Source: Stenotrophomonas geniculata ATCC 19374 = JCM 13324 (lineage in GTDB: Bacteria; Pseudomonadota; Gammaproteobacteria; Xanthomonadales; Xanthomonadaceae). From it: a stretch of DNA of 64,000 nucleotides. Position numbers and translations under genes: made by a program. This document shows positions 42,345-50,632 of the stretch, in pieces. The DNA lies in the NCBI RefSeq assembly GCF_001431625.1, contig NZ_LLXT01000125.1:1-64000 (forward strand), written 5' to 3'. The notes beneath the pieces were generated by a model. That model worked only from the letters and a program-made list of their open reading frames with translations, ran no database searches and had not been told where the DNA came from. Each line of letters starts with the position of its first letter. Within the stretch, counting starts at the first letter, position 1.

Positions 42345-43859
42345 ATGACATCACTGGCTCTGGGTGGCGCGACCGCCGCAAACAACAACGGCGGTCACCT
42401 GTCCGAACCGACCGATGGTTATGGACAGGCTCCCGCCGTTGGAAGCAACGATACGCCCCGACATGCTCCGTACATGCCGCGACCGGATGTCGCAGCGCGC
42501 GAGTGGGTGCAGGACGTGCTCGCGCACAGCGGTCCGATCTACCTGCGCATCGTCAATTCGCTGGAACGCACGGTGCGCCGTGGTGGTCTGGCACCGGGAC
42601 AGCGCCTGCCCTCGCAGCGCGCGTTGGCGCAGCAGCTGGGCATCGACCTGACCACGGTCACCCGCGCCTTCGATGAAGCACGCAAGCGTGGCCTGATCGA
42701 AGCGCGTGGACCACAGGGCAGCTTCATCGCACCGCCCAAGGCCGGCTTCGACCAGGCGGTGGACCTGAGCATGAACGTGCCGCCGGTGCCTGATGCCGAC
42801 GCGCTGGCGGAGACGCTGCGTCGCGGCGCCGCCGCCGTGCTTGCGCGCAGCAACGCACCGAACCTGATGACCTATCACCTGGGGGGCGGCAACCCCACTG
42901 ATCGCCATGCCGCGGCGCGCTGGCTGCAGCCGATGCTGGGCGTCGTGGCTGACAACTGCCTGCTGCTGACCGAAGGCGCACAGGTGGCACTGGCCGCGAT
43001 CCTGGTCAGCCAGGGCCGCGATGGCGACGCAATCCTGTGCGACACGCTGGTCTACCCGGGGCTGCTGCAGGCCGCGGGGGCGCTTGGCCGGCGGCTGGTT
43101 CCGGTGGAAGGCGACGAGCACGGCATGTGCCCCGAGGCGCTGGTGCGGCAGGCACGCGAAGGTGGCGCGCGGCTGGTCTATCTCAACCCCACCTGCCAGA
43201 ACCCGACCGCACTGACATTGCCGTTGCAGCGGCGCGAAGCGCTGGCACGCATATTGGAAAGCGAGGGCCTGCTGGCGATCGAAGATGATCCGTACTGGCA
43301 TCTTGCCGAAGAGGCACCGATACCGCTGGCAACGCTGGCACCGCGCCATGTGTTCTATGTGGCGACGCTGTCGAAGGTGATCAGCCCTGGCCTGCGCACC
43401 GCGTTCGTGCAGTGCCCGAACGCTGCGCACGCCGAGGCAATGGCATCGGCCCTACGCGCCACCCGGCTGATGGGGCACCCGTTGGTCTCAGCGCTGGCCA
43501 GCCAGCTGCTGCTGGATGGTTCGGCACAGTCACTGCTGGCGCAGGTGCGCACCGAGGCCCGCGAGCGCATGCGCATGGCGCGCTACCTGCTGGCGCCGTC
43601 GCTGCTGCTACGCGCCGAAGGCCTGCATGCCTGGTGTCGGGTGCCGGCACCATGGACCGACGCCACGCTGGTGCGTACCGCGCAGTTGCAGGGGCTGGCC
43701 ATCGCTCCTTCATCGGCGTTTTGCCCGCCCGGGGTGCAGCGTCAGAACGGCGTGCGGTTGTCGCTGGGGCTGGCAGCGGATCGCCGGCAGCTGGAGAGCG
43801 CGTTGCGGCGGATTGACCGGTTGTTGTTGTCCGATGCGTTACCGGCGATCGAGCGGTAG
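42345..43859 (+). CDS. MocR-type regulator (GntR helix-turn-helix plus aminotransferase domain), copy 2
   Basis: 504 residues. A 50-residue disordered N-terminus precedes the GntR wHTH (IYLRIVNSLERTVRRGGLAPGQRLPSQRALAQQLGIDLTTVTRAFDEARKRGLIEARG) and the aminotransferase domain with PLP lysine in ATLSKVISPGLRTAFVQ. It is clearly paralogous to copy 1: the wHTH recognition segment DLTTVTRAF is identical, and SMN(I/V)PP follows in both. The shared recognition helix predicts overlapping DNA targets. The true start could be later, as the first 45 residues are low-complexity. Confidence 0.85.
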   Translation: MTSLALGGATAANNNGGHLSEPTDGYGQAPAVGSNDTPRHAPYMPRPDVAAREWVQDVLAHSGPIYLRIVNSLERTVRRGGLAPGQRLPSQRALAQQLGIDLTTVTRAFDEARKRGLIEARGPQGSFIAPPKAGFDQAVDLSMNVPPVPDADALAETLRRGAAAVLARSNAPNLMTYHLGGGNPTDRHAAARWLQPMLGVVADNCLLLTEGAQVALAAILVSQGRDGDAILCDTLVYPGLLQAAGALGRRLVPVEGDEHGMCPEALVRQAREGGARLVYLNPTCQNPTALTLPLQRREALARILESEGLLAIEDDPYWHLAEEAPIPLATLAPRHVFYVATLSKVISPGLRTAFVQCPNAAHAEAMASALRATRLMGHPLVSALASQLLLDGSAQSLLAQVRTEARERMRMARYLLAPSLLLRAEGLHAWCRVPAPWTDATLVRTAQLQGLAIAPSSAFCPPGVQRQNGVRLSLGLAADRRQLESALRRIDRLLLSDALPAIER

Positions 43860-43868
43860 GCGGAGAGC

Positions 43869-44067
43869 ATCCACGCAGGGCGTGGATCTACGGGATCCGC
43901 TTCGGTAGATGCCAACCTTGATTGGCAATGTCCGTGCACGCCATGCGTGGATAGGGTGTGCCGACCAACGGTCGGCACCCACCAGGCTGGAGAAGAGCGG
44001 TAGCGCCGGGCCCTGCCCGGCGGACGATTCCCCGGCACGGTCGGAATGTGCCAACCAAGGTTGGCAC
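43869..44067. repeat. cluster of five short palindromes
   Basis: In a 222-nt gap between convergent genes: ATCCACGC-AGG-GCGTGGAT (43869-43887), TGCCAACCTTGATTGGCA (43910-43927), GTGCCGACC-AAC-GGTCGGCAC (43958-43978), a GTAG unit CGCCGGGC/GCCCGGCG (44000-44022) and GTGCCAACCAAGGTTGGCAC (44048-44067). This is the densest REP-like site in the window. Confidence 0.8.
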
Positions 44068-44081
44068 CTACCCAAGCAGGG

Positions 44082-45383
44082 TCAGGCCAGGGCGGAGAGC
44101 GCCTGCACCAGCGCATCCATCTGCTGCGGCCGGGTGAACACCGACGGCGTCACCCGCACGCAGGCGCCGGAGTCCAACCCGTCGCGATGCGTGGTGAACA
44201 CGCGATGCTCGTCCAGCAGGCGCTTCTGCAGCGCCATGTTGTCTGCCACGTTGGTGCGCCCACGCAGACGGAAGCTGGCCAAGGCGCTGGCCAGCGCCGG
44301 ATCGGGCGAAGACAGCACTTCGATATGCGCCATCTGCCGTGCCGGCAGCGTCCAGCGCTCGCGCAGGTAGCGCAGGCGCGCCTGCTTGTTGGCCACGCCG
44401 ATGCGCTGGTGCAGCGCGATCGCTTCCGGCAGTGCCAGGTAGGCGGCGAAGTTGACCGTGCCGGTGTGTACGCGACTGCCCACGCGGCCGTCGTCGGTCT
44501 CGCCCATGTACGGGTCGAGGTCCGCAACGCGGCCCCTGCGCACGTACATCGCGCCGACGCCGACCGGCGCACCGATCCATTTGTGCAGGTTGATGCCAAC
44601 GAAATCGGCCTTCAGCTGTGGCACCGCGTAGTCGATCTGGCCAAACCCATGCGCAGCATCGACGATCACATCGATACCGCGTGCGCGCGCACGCTCGGCA
44701 ATCTCGGCCACCGGCAGCACCAGCCCGTGGCGATGGCTGACCTGGGTCAGCAGCACCAGTTTCAGACGTGGCAGCCGCGCGAACGCGGCCTCGTAGGCCT
44801 GCAGGATCTGCGCGTGGTCGGGCACCGCCGGCAGCCCGATGCGCTCGACTCGCACGCCACGGCGCTGCTGCAGCCAGCGCATCGCGCCGATCATGCTGTC
44901 GTAGTCGATGTCGGCATACAGCACCTGGTCGCCGGGCTGCAGGCGGTTGTAGCCGCCAATCAACGCCAGCATCGCCTCGGTGGCGCCCCGAGTCAGTGCG
45001 ATCTCATCCGCACCCACACCCAGCAGCTCGGCCACCTGCCGCTGTACTGCCAGGTACTGCGCCGGGAATTCACGGCGGCCGTACCAGGCGTTGCCACGGT
45101 TCACTTCAGCGGTGTGGCGCTGGTAACTGGCCAGCGTCTCAAGCCCCATCGCGCCCCAGTAGCCGTTCTCCAGATGGTTCACTTCGTCGGTGATGTCGAA
45201 GTGGCTGGCCACGGCGGTCCAGTAGTTTTCATCGCGGGCCAGCACGTCCGGCGCCACGGTCGTTGCGGGAATCTGCATGGGTGCAGCGTAACGCGCGGCA
45301 GCCGTGGCGGGCAGTGAAGACAGTGCAGCTGCAGCCGGCAGCAAGGTGCCTGCACGCAGAAGGGAACGGCGGGCCGGGTCCAT
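44082..45383 (-). CDS. Tat-exported class V aminotransferase-fold PLP enzyme (PvdN-like)
   Basis: 433 residues. The N-terminus carries a twin-Arg signal (ARRSLLRAGTLLPAAAALSSLPATAAA). The fold-type I core follows: TRGATEAMLA (phosphate loop), Asp242 in IDVIVDAAHG, Lys268 in GINLHKWIG for the PLP Schiff base and HTGTVNFAAYLAL. Isopenicillin-N-epimerase-like enzymes and PvdN, a Tat-exported periplasmic PLP enzyme of pyoverdine maturation, share this architecture. It overlaps the stop of the TonB receptor gene (ATGA), so both are made together, suggesting the enzyme acts on the ligand the receptor imports. The substrate is unknown. Confidence 0.82.
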   Translation of the reverse strand: MDPARRSLLRAGTLLPAAAALSSLPATAAARYAAPMQIPATTVAPDVLARDENYWTAVASHFDITDEVNHLENGYWGAMGLETLASYQRHTAEVNRGNAWYGRREFPAQYLAVQRQVAELLGVGADEIALTRGATEAMLALIGGYNRLQPGDQVLYADIDYDSMIGAMRWLQQRRGVRVERIGLPAVPDHAQILQAYEAAFARLPRLKLVLLTQVSHRHGLVLPVAEIAERARARGIDVIVDAAHGFGQIDYAVPQLKADFVGINLHKWIGAPVGVGAMYVRRGRVADLDPYMGETDDGRVGSRVHTGTVNFAAYLALPEAIALHQRIGVANKQARLRYLRERWTLPARQMAHIEVLSSPDPALASALASFRLRGRTNVADNMALQKRLLDEHRVFTTHRDGLDSGACVRVTPSVFTRPQQMDALVQALSALA

Positions 45384-47785
45384 CAGAAGCTCAGCCGGTA
45401 CTGCGCGTACAGATTGGCACCGTCGGTGTCGTACGGCGCGTTGCGCGAGTAGATCAGGCCGCGGCTGGCCTGGAACGTGGCCTCATCCGGGTAGCGGTCG
45501 AACACGTTGTCGGCACCCACGCGCAGGCTGTGATGTTCGTTGATGCGATAGCCAACAGCCAGATCGAGGAAGCTCATCGCGCCGAAGCGCTGGTAGATGT
45601 CGCCCACTGCATTGCCGCTGGAGTCGGTCCAGGCACCGTAGTAGCGCATGCGCGCCATCAGCGACCAGGCGCCGATGTCCCAGCTGCCGGTCAGGCTGCC
45701 CTTGTGCTCGGGCAGGCGGTCTTCGAACAGCACGCGCTGGGTTTCGTTGGTCGCCACCGAGGTGCTGCCGTTGTCCACGCGGGTGCGGTTGTAGTTGTAG
45801 GCCAGGGTCAGCGTCATGCGGCCTGCGCCGAGGTCGCGCAGGTAATTGCCGACCACGTCGACGCCGGTGGTGGTGGTGTCGAAGTCGTTGGTGAAGTAGT
45901 TCACCGAGGTATAGCCCAGCGGATTGGGCGTACCGGCCGGAATGGCGAAGCTGGCCGACTGGCTGAAGCGGTCGGTGAGCCTGATCTGGTAGACATCCAC
46001 CGAACCGGACAGGCCCAGGTCGGTGCGCCAGGTCAGGCCCAGCGAGGCGGTGCGCGATTCTTCGGGCTTCAGCGGCCTGGCACCGAGCAGCTGCGCCAGT
46101 GGATCGTTCGGCGACAGGCGGCCACTGGTGAAGATCTGCAGGGTGCGCGTGTCCAGGCCCTGGGTGGTACTGGTGGTGTTGAGCTGCGCCGGCGTCGGTG
46201 CACGGAAGCCGGTGGACACGGTACCGCGCAGGGCTACGTCCGGCGTGATCGCGAAGCGCGCCGACAGCTTGCCGTCCAGCGTGCTGCCGAAGCTGGAGAA
46301 GTCCTCGTAGCGGCTGGCCGCACCGATGCTCCAGCGCTCGCCCAGCGGCACTTCCATATCCACGTAGGCGGCCTTGCTGCGCTGGCTCCACTGCCCGGCC
46401 TGGCTGGCGGAGAAGCCCGGCGCGCCGTTGGAGTTGGCTTCCAGGCCCGCGACCGCGCCCGGGCCCACCGCGTACGAGGCCGGATCACCGGCGCGCACCT
46501 GGTAGGTCTCCTGGCGGAACTCGCCGCCGAAGGCGACGTTGATCGGCTTGGACAGCGCGCCCACCTCCCACTCGTAGTTGACGTCGGCGTTGGCGTTCTT
46601 CTCGGTCTGGGTCAGGCGGCCGAGATCGAACGCGGTCGGGCTGGCCGGACCCAGCGAGGCATTGATCGAGTTCTTCAGGCTGTAGTCGATGGCGTTGCGA
46701 CCATACGAAGCACTGACATCCCAGCGCAGCTTGGGCGTGATCTCACCGCGCAGGCCGCCGACCAGCTGCAGATCGTTCTGGACGTTGCCGTACTGCGGGC
46801 TGAAGCCCACCGGGTACAGCGAACGCAGGTTCCAGCCCGGGAAAATGGCGGTGGTGCGGTAGGCGCCGGTGGTGGTGTCCGGGTTGCGCCAGTTGAAATC
46901 GCTGACGCCATCACTGTGGCTGTAAAGACCGAACGCGTACAGCTCCAGCGTCTCGCTGGCGTTGGCCTTCACGTTGAAGCCAACGCGGCGGCTTTCCAGG
47001 TCCGGCTGGCCCCAGCGCTGCACCGGGTTGGGCACGTCCAGCTCCGGATGGGCCGCCTGGAAGGCGATGGCATCGGGGCGCTGGCGGGTGCGCGAGGTGG
47101 CGTCGGAGTTGGACGACTCAGCGAACAGCACCAGGCTGCCATAGTCGCCCAGCGACCAGCCGGTGCGCGCACTGAAGTCGCGCGAGGCACCGTCCCCCTG
47201 CGCGTACTGCGAATAGCCGGCGGTGATCTCGGTGCCCGGACCATCCTCGAGGATGATGTTGATGACACCGGCGATGGCGTCCGAGCCGTACTGCGCAGAC
47301 GCACCATCACGCAGTACCTCGATGCGCTTGATTGCACTGGTCGGAATCTGCGCCAGGTCGGCGGCCTGCGCGCCACGGTTGCCGAGCAGCGCGCTGCGGT
47401 GGAAGCGACGACCGTTGACCAGCACCAGGGTCTGGTCCGGCGACAGGCCACGCAGGGTGGCCGGACGCACGAACACCTGCCCGTCGGCCATCGGCAGGCG
47501 CTGCACCACGAACGACGGCACCAGCTGCGCCAGCACGTCCTTCAGGTCGGTGGATTCAACGGACGTGATGTCTTCCTTGGTGAACACGTCTACCGGCGCC
47601 AGCGTTTCGAACTGGGTGCGGTTGGAGGCACGGGTACCGGTGACCAGCATCGCATCGAGCTGGGTGGGCACGGCACGGCTACCGCCTGCGGCGTCGATCG
47701 CATCGGCCTCCGCTGCGATCGCGCCTCCTGCGCTGGCCATGGAAAGGGCAAGGAGGATGGAACGCGAAAGCTTCGAACGATGCAC
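45383..47785 (-). CDS. TonB-dependent outer membrane receptor coupled to a PLP enzyme
   Basis: 800 residues. Signal peptide 1-24 (LSMASAGGAIA), TonB-box-like LDAMLVTGTRAS, plug domain (DLKDVLAQLVPSF, LRGLSPDQTLVLVNGRRFHRSAL, IKRIEVLRDGASAQYGSDAIAGVINIIL) and a barrel ending ANLYAQYRLSF. The RGL-PDQTLVLVNGKR plug is common in xanthomonad receptors for siderophores, catechols or carbohydrates. It is divergent from the AraC regulator gene with about 200 nt between. Confidence 0.9.
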   Translation of the reverse strand: MHRSKLSRSILLALSMASAGGAIAAEADAIDAAGGSRAVPTQLDAMLVTGTRASNRTQFETLAPVDVFTKEDITSVESTDLKDVLAQLVPSFVVQRLPMADGQVFVRPATLRGLSPDQTLVLVNGRRFHRSALLGNRGAQAADLAQIPTSAIKRIEVLRDGASAQYGSDAIAGVINIILEDGPGTEITAGYSQYAQGDGASRDFSARTGWSLGDYGSLVLFAESSNSDATSRTRQRPDAIAFQAAHPELDVPNPVQRWGQPDLESRRVGFNVKANASETLELYAFGLYSHSDGVSDFNWRNPDTTTGAYRTTAIFPGWNLRSLYPVGFSPQYGNVQNDLQLVGGLRGEITPKLRWDVSASYGRNAIDYSLKNSINASLGPASPTAFDLGRLTQTEKNANADVNYEWEVGALSKPINVAFGGEFRQETYQVRAGDPASYAVGPGAVAGLEANSNGAPGFSASQAGQWSQRSKAAYVDMEVPLGERWSIGAASRYEDFSSFGSTLDGKLSARFAITPDVALRGTVSTGFRAPTPAQLNTTSTTQGLDTRTLQIFTSGRLSPNDPLAQLLGARPLKPEESRTASLGLTWRTDLGLSGSVDVYQIRLTDRFSQSASFAIPAGTPNPLGYTSVNYFTNDFDTTTTGVDVVGNYLRDLGAGRMTLTLAYNYNRTRVDNGSTSVATNETQRVLFEDRLPEHKGSLTGSWDIGAWSLMARMRYYGAWTDSSGNAVGDIYQRFGAMSFLDLAVGYRINEHHSLRVGADNVFDRYPDEATFQASRGLIYSRNAPYDTDGANLYAQYRLSF

Positions 47786-47984
47786 AGCAGGGCTCCGGGA
47801 GGACGCGACAGGGCCAGCACCTGTGCGGACACAACAGGCCTGGACAAGGCGCGCAGTCTCGGCCCGATGTGTGAAGGAGGCATGACGTCAGTACGACAGC
47901 TTGATGCCGCACAGGCGCAAGAACTGCTAAGCGCCGCGCCTGCCGATCCGCTACTGTGCCGGCATTGGATTCGGGGAAAGGCAG

Positions 47985-48812
47985 ATGAGCGCGGCGGGCA
48001 AGGCGTTGTGGTACATCGAAACCCATGCGGACCGGCCATTGGCACTGGCCGATATCGCCGCTGCGGCGGGACTGTCACCCTTCCATCTTTCACGCCTGTT
48101 CCAGGCCCGCACCGGTACCTCGGTGGTGCGCTACCTGCGGGGACGGCGCCTGACCGCCGCCGCGCAACGATTGGCCAACGGTGCGGGCGACATCCTGCAG
48201 GTCGCGCTGGAGGCCGGCTATACCACCCATGCCGCGTTCACCCGCGCCTTCAGTGAACAGTTCGGGCAGACACCGGAGCGCGTACGCGAACAGGGCACCG
48301 ATGGACTGGCGCTGGTACAGGCGATCCGCGTGGATGATGCGCCGGCGCCCTGCGGTGAAGCGCCGCGGCTGCTCGACACGCCCGCGTTCCAGGTGGTGGG
48401 CATCGGCATGCGGCATACCCGCGACAGTGGCGGCGCGATTCCCGGCCAATGGGCGCAGCTCAACCGCGAATGGCCGACGCCCGCACCGATCAGCTTCGGT
48501 GTGTGCTGCAACAGCGACAACGATGGCGGCTTCGATTACATCGCCGCACTGCCGGCAAGCGTGGTGCCGAGCGTGCCTGCGCACTGGCAAAGTGTGCACA
48601 TTCCGCCGCGTCGCTATCTGGTGGCCTGGCACGGCGCGCACATCTCGACCATCCGCTCGACCTGGTTCTGGCTGCTGGATCATTATCTTCCTGCGTCCAA
48701 CCTCAGCCTTGCCGATGCACCGGATCTGGAATGCTACGACGCCCGATTCGATGAGCACACCGGCAACGGCGGCGTGGAGATCTGGCTGCCAGTCGACGAA
48801 CGTCCCAACTGA
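47985..48812 (+). CDS. AraC-family regulator with GyrI-like effector domain
   Basis: 275 residues. Two N-terminal helix-turn-helix motifs (about 18-105: LALADIAAAAGLSPFHLSRLFQARTGTSVVRYLRGRRLTAAAQRL, ILQVALEAGYTTHAAFTRAFSEQFGQTPERV) and a C-terminal GyrI-like small-molecule domain (about 125-270: FQVVGIGMRHTRDSGGAIPGQWAQL). The layout is that of Rob/SoxS-like regulators with an effector domain. It may regulate the divergent TonB receptor/PLP operon, the downstream hydrolase (13-nt gap), or both. Confidence 0.85.
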   Translation: MSAAGKALWYIETHADRPLALADIAAAAGLSPFHLSRLFQARTGTSVVRYLRGRRLTAAAQRLANGAGDILQVALEAGYTTHAAFTRAFSEQFGQTPERVREQGTDGLALVQAIRVDDAPAPCGEAPRLLDTPAFQVVGIGMRHTRDSGGAIPGQWAQLNREWPTPAPISFGVCCNSDNDGGFDYIAALPASVVPSVPAHWQSVHIPPRRYLVAWHGAHISTIRSTWFWLLDHYLPASNLSLADAPDLECYDARFDEHTGNGGVEIWLPVDERPN

Positions 48813-48825
48813 CAAGGAACTGAAG

Positions 48826-49905
48826 ATGCGCATGACGGTTGCTGTGCTGGGAATGATCCTCATGGTCTTCACTGCCGTGGCCGATGCCAGCGAGACGCAG
48901 GCAGCCGGCGAGCGCCACGGCGCCACCACGGTGGCCAGCGCGGCTGTACGCGATGCGCAGCACCACGACGCGCTGCGCTACACGGTCTGGTACCCAGCGC
49001 TGGCCGGCAGCGGGGAAACCGCCCTGACCATCGGCCCGCCCGACGCGCCGCTGTTCGACGTCGGACGTGCCGCGATGGAGGCTCCCGTCGCAGGTGATCG
49101 CCTGCCAACGCTGCTGCTCTCGCATGGCAACGGCGGCAGTGCGCGCATGATGGGCTGGCTGGGCACCGCGCTGGCGCGGGCCGGGTATCTGGTGATCGCG
49201 GTCGATCATCCAGGCAACAACGGCATTGACACGATGACCCTGCCCGGCAGCATCCTGAGCTGGTTGCGTGCGGATGACCTGCGCGCCGCCCTGGCGGCCG
49301 TGCGGGCCGATCCAGTGCTGGGCCCGCACGTCGATCCTGAACGCCTGGGGGTTGCCGGGTTCTCGGCCGGTGGCTACACGGCGCTGCTGGCAGCCGGTGC
49401 ACGACCGGACCTGCAGCGACTGCTGGCCTTCTGCACCGCACATCCGGACGACGGCGTCTGCCGGCCTCAACAGGAGGCCGCAACGCACTCAATGGAAGCG
49501 CGCGTTGCCGCTGCGGCCTCTCCAGCACTGGCGCCATGGATCTCCCAGGCCAACGACGCGCGCGCCATTCCCGGCGTGCGGGCGGCATTCCTGCTGGCTC
49601 CGGCGATCATCCAGGCCTTCGCGCCCGAGCAGCTGTCCTCGTTGCGGCTGCCCGTGTCGATCGTGCTGGGTGAGGCTGACACGGTCGCGCCGCCACAGAC
49701 CAATGGCGCGGCCGCCGGGGTCCTGATTCCGGGCGCGGAACTGCAGCGCTTGGCCGATGTGGGCCACTATGATTTCCTGGCCGCGTGCACCGCGACCGGG
49801 CAGCAGCGGCTGCAGGACCTGTGCACTACGTCGGTGCCAAAGGCACAGACCCACGCGCAGGCAGTGGATGCAGCGATACGGTTCTTCGACCATTCACTGC
49901 GCTAG
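48826..49905 (+). CDS. secreted alpha/beta hydrolase (dienelactone hydrolase-like)
   Basis: 359 residues with a short signal peptide (MILMVFTAVADA). The alpha/beta-hydrolase core shows the oxyanion strand LPTLLLSHGNGGSARM, the nucleophile elbow GVAGFSAGGYTALL (Ser about residue 184), an Asp in VLGEADTVAPP and the final His in ADVGHYDFLAAC. The family includes platelet-activating-factor acetylhydrolase-like and chlorophyllase-like esterases. AAGGAA 8 nt upstream sets the start. It is probably cotranscribed with the AraC gene. Confidence 0.82.
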   Translation: MRMTVAVLGMILMVFTAVADASETQAAGERHGATTVASAAVRDAQHHDALRYTVWYPALAGSGETALTIGPPDAPLFDVGRAAMEAPVAGDRLPTLLLSHGNGGSARMMGWLGTALARAGYLVIAVDHPGNNGIDTMTLPGSILSWLRADDLRAALAAVRADPVLGPHVDPERLGVAGFSAGGYTALLAAGARPDLQRLLAFCTAHPDDGVCRPQQEAATHSMEARVAAAASPALAPWISQANDARAIPGVRAAFLLAPAIIQAFAPEQLSSLRLPVSIVLGEADTVAPPQTNGAAAGVLIPGAELQRLADVGHYDFLAACTATGQQRLQDLCTTSVPKAQTHAQAVDAAIRFFDHSLR

Positions 49906-49910
49906 TGGCC

Positions 49911-49932
49911 GCCGGGCATGGCCCGGCGCTAC
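49911..49932. repeat. GTAG-type REP hairpin
   Basis: GCCGGGC-ATG-GCCCGGC with GTAG on the reverse strand, between the hydrolase and VOC genes. Confidence 0.65.
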
Positions 49933-49959
49933 AGTGGGCGCGTCCACGGAGAACCGATC

Positions 49960-50631
49960 ATGCGCCTGCTGCACCTCACTCTGCCGGTATCTGACGTGGG
50001 TGCCGTGGCCAGCTACTTCCACGATGTGCTGCAGCAGCGCGTGGTCGGTACCCATGTGCACATCGGCTGGAGCACCATCGAACTGCAGCCCGCTGAAGGA
50101 CGCCCGCTCGGTGGTGTGCACCTGGCGTTCAACGTGCCGGACAACCGCTTCGGCGAGGCGATGACTTGGTTGCGCGAACGCACGCCACTGCAGCGCAATC
50201 CGGCGGGACTGGACTACTTCGCGCTGGAGAGCAGCTGGCAGTCGCAGTCGGTGTACTTCACCGGCCCCGATGGCTTGATCCTGGAACTGATCGGTCGCCG
50301 TCGCTTGTCGGCCAGTACGCATCAGGGTGCCTTCCACGGCAGCGAACTGACCTGCCTGAGCGAAGTCGGCCTGCCCAGTCACGATGTCGACGCGGTGCGC
50401 GAGCAGTCCAGCCTGCGGTTCGGCCTGCACCCGATCAGCCCGCCTTCGCCGCAGTTCGCGCCGATGGGCGACGACGAGGGCCTGCTGATCGTGGTCGCTG
50501 CGGACCGGCGCTGGTTCCCCGAGCAGAAGGACCTGCCCAATGCACAGGGCCTGTTGCTGCAGGTCGGCGACGTGGCCGGCCCGGGCGTTGTGGAGGACGC
50601 TGCACTCGGCTGGCGGGTGCAGGCGATCTGA
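49960..50631 (+). CDS. VOC-family (glyoxalase/dioxygenase-fold) protein
   Basis: 223 residues with two VOC modules. Landmarks: LHLTLPVSDVGAVASYFHDVLQQRVV at the start, SVYFTGPDGLILELIGRR near residue 110, and a second partial repeat (CLSEVGLPSHDVDAV). Metal ligands appear as His4 and a Glu in ILELIG. Members are metalloenzymes such as glyoxalases, dioxygenases or resistance proteins; the substrate is unknown. CACGGAGAA upstream sets the start. Confidence 0.78.
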   Translation: MRLLHLTLPVSDVGAVASYFHDVLQQRVVGTHVHIGWSTIELQPAEGRPLGGVHLAFNVPDNRFGEAMTWLRERTPLQRNPAGLDYFALESSWQSQSVYFTGPDGLILELIGRRRLSASTHQGAFHGSELTCLSEVGLPSHDVDAVREQSSLRFGLHPISPPSPQFAPMGDDEGLLIVVAADRRWFPEQKDLPNAQGLLLQVGDVAGPGVVEDAALGWRVQAI

Positions 50632-50632
50632 G

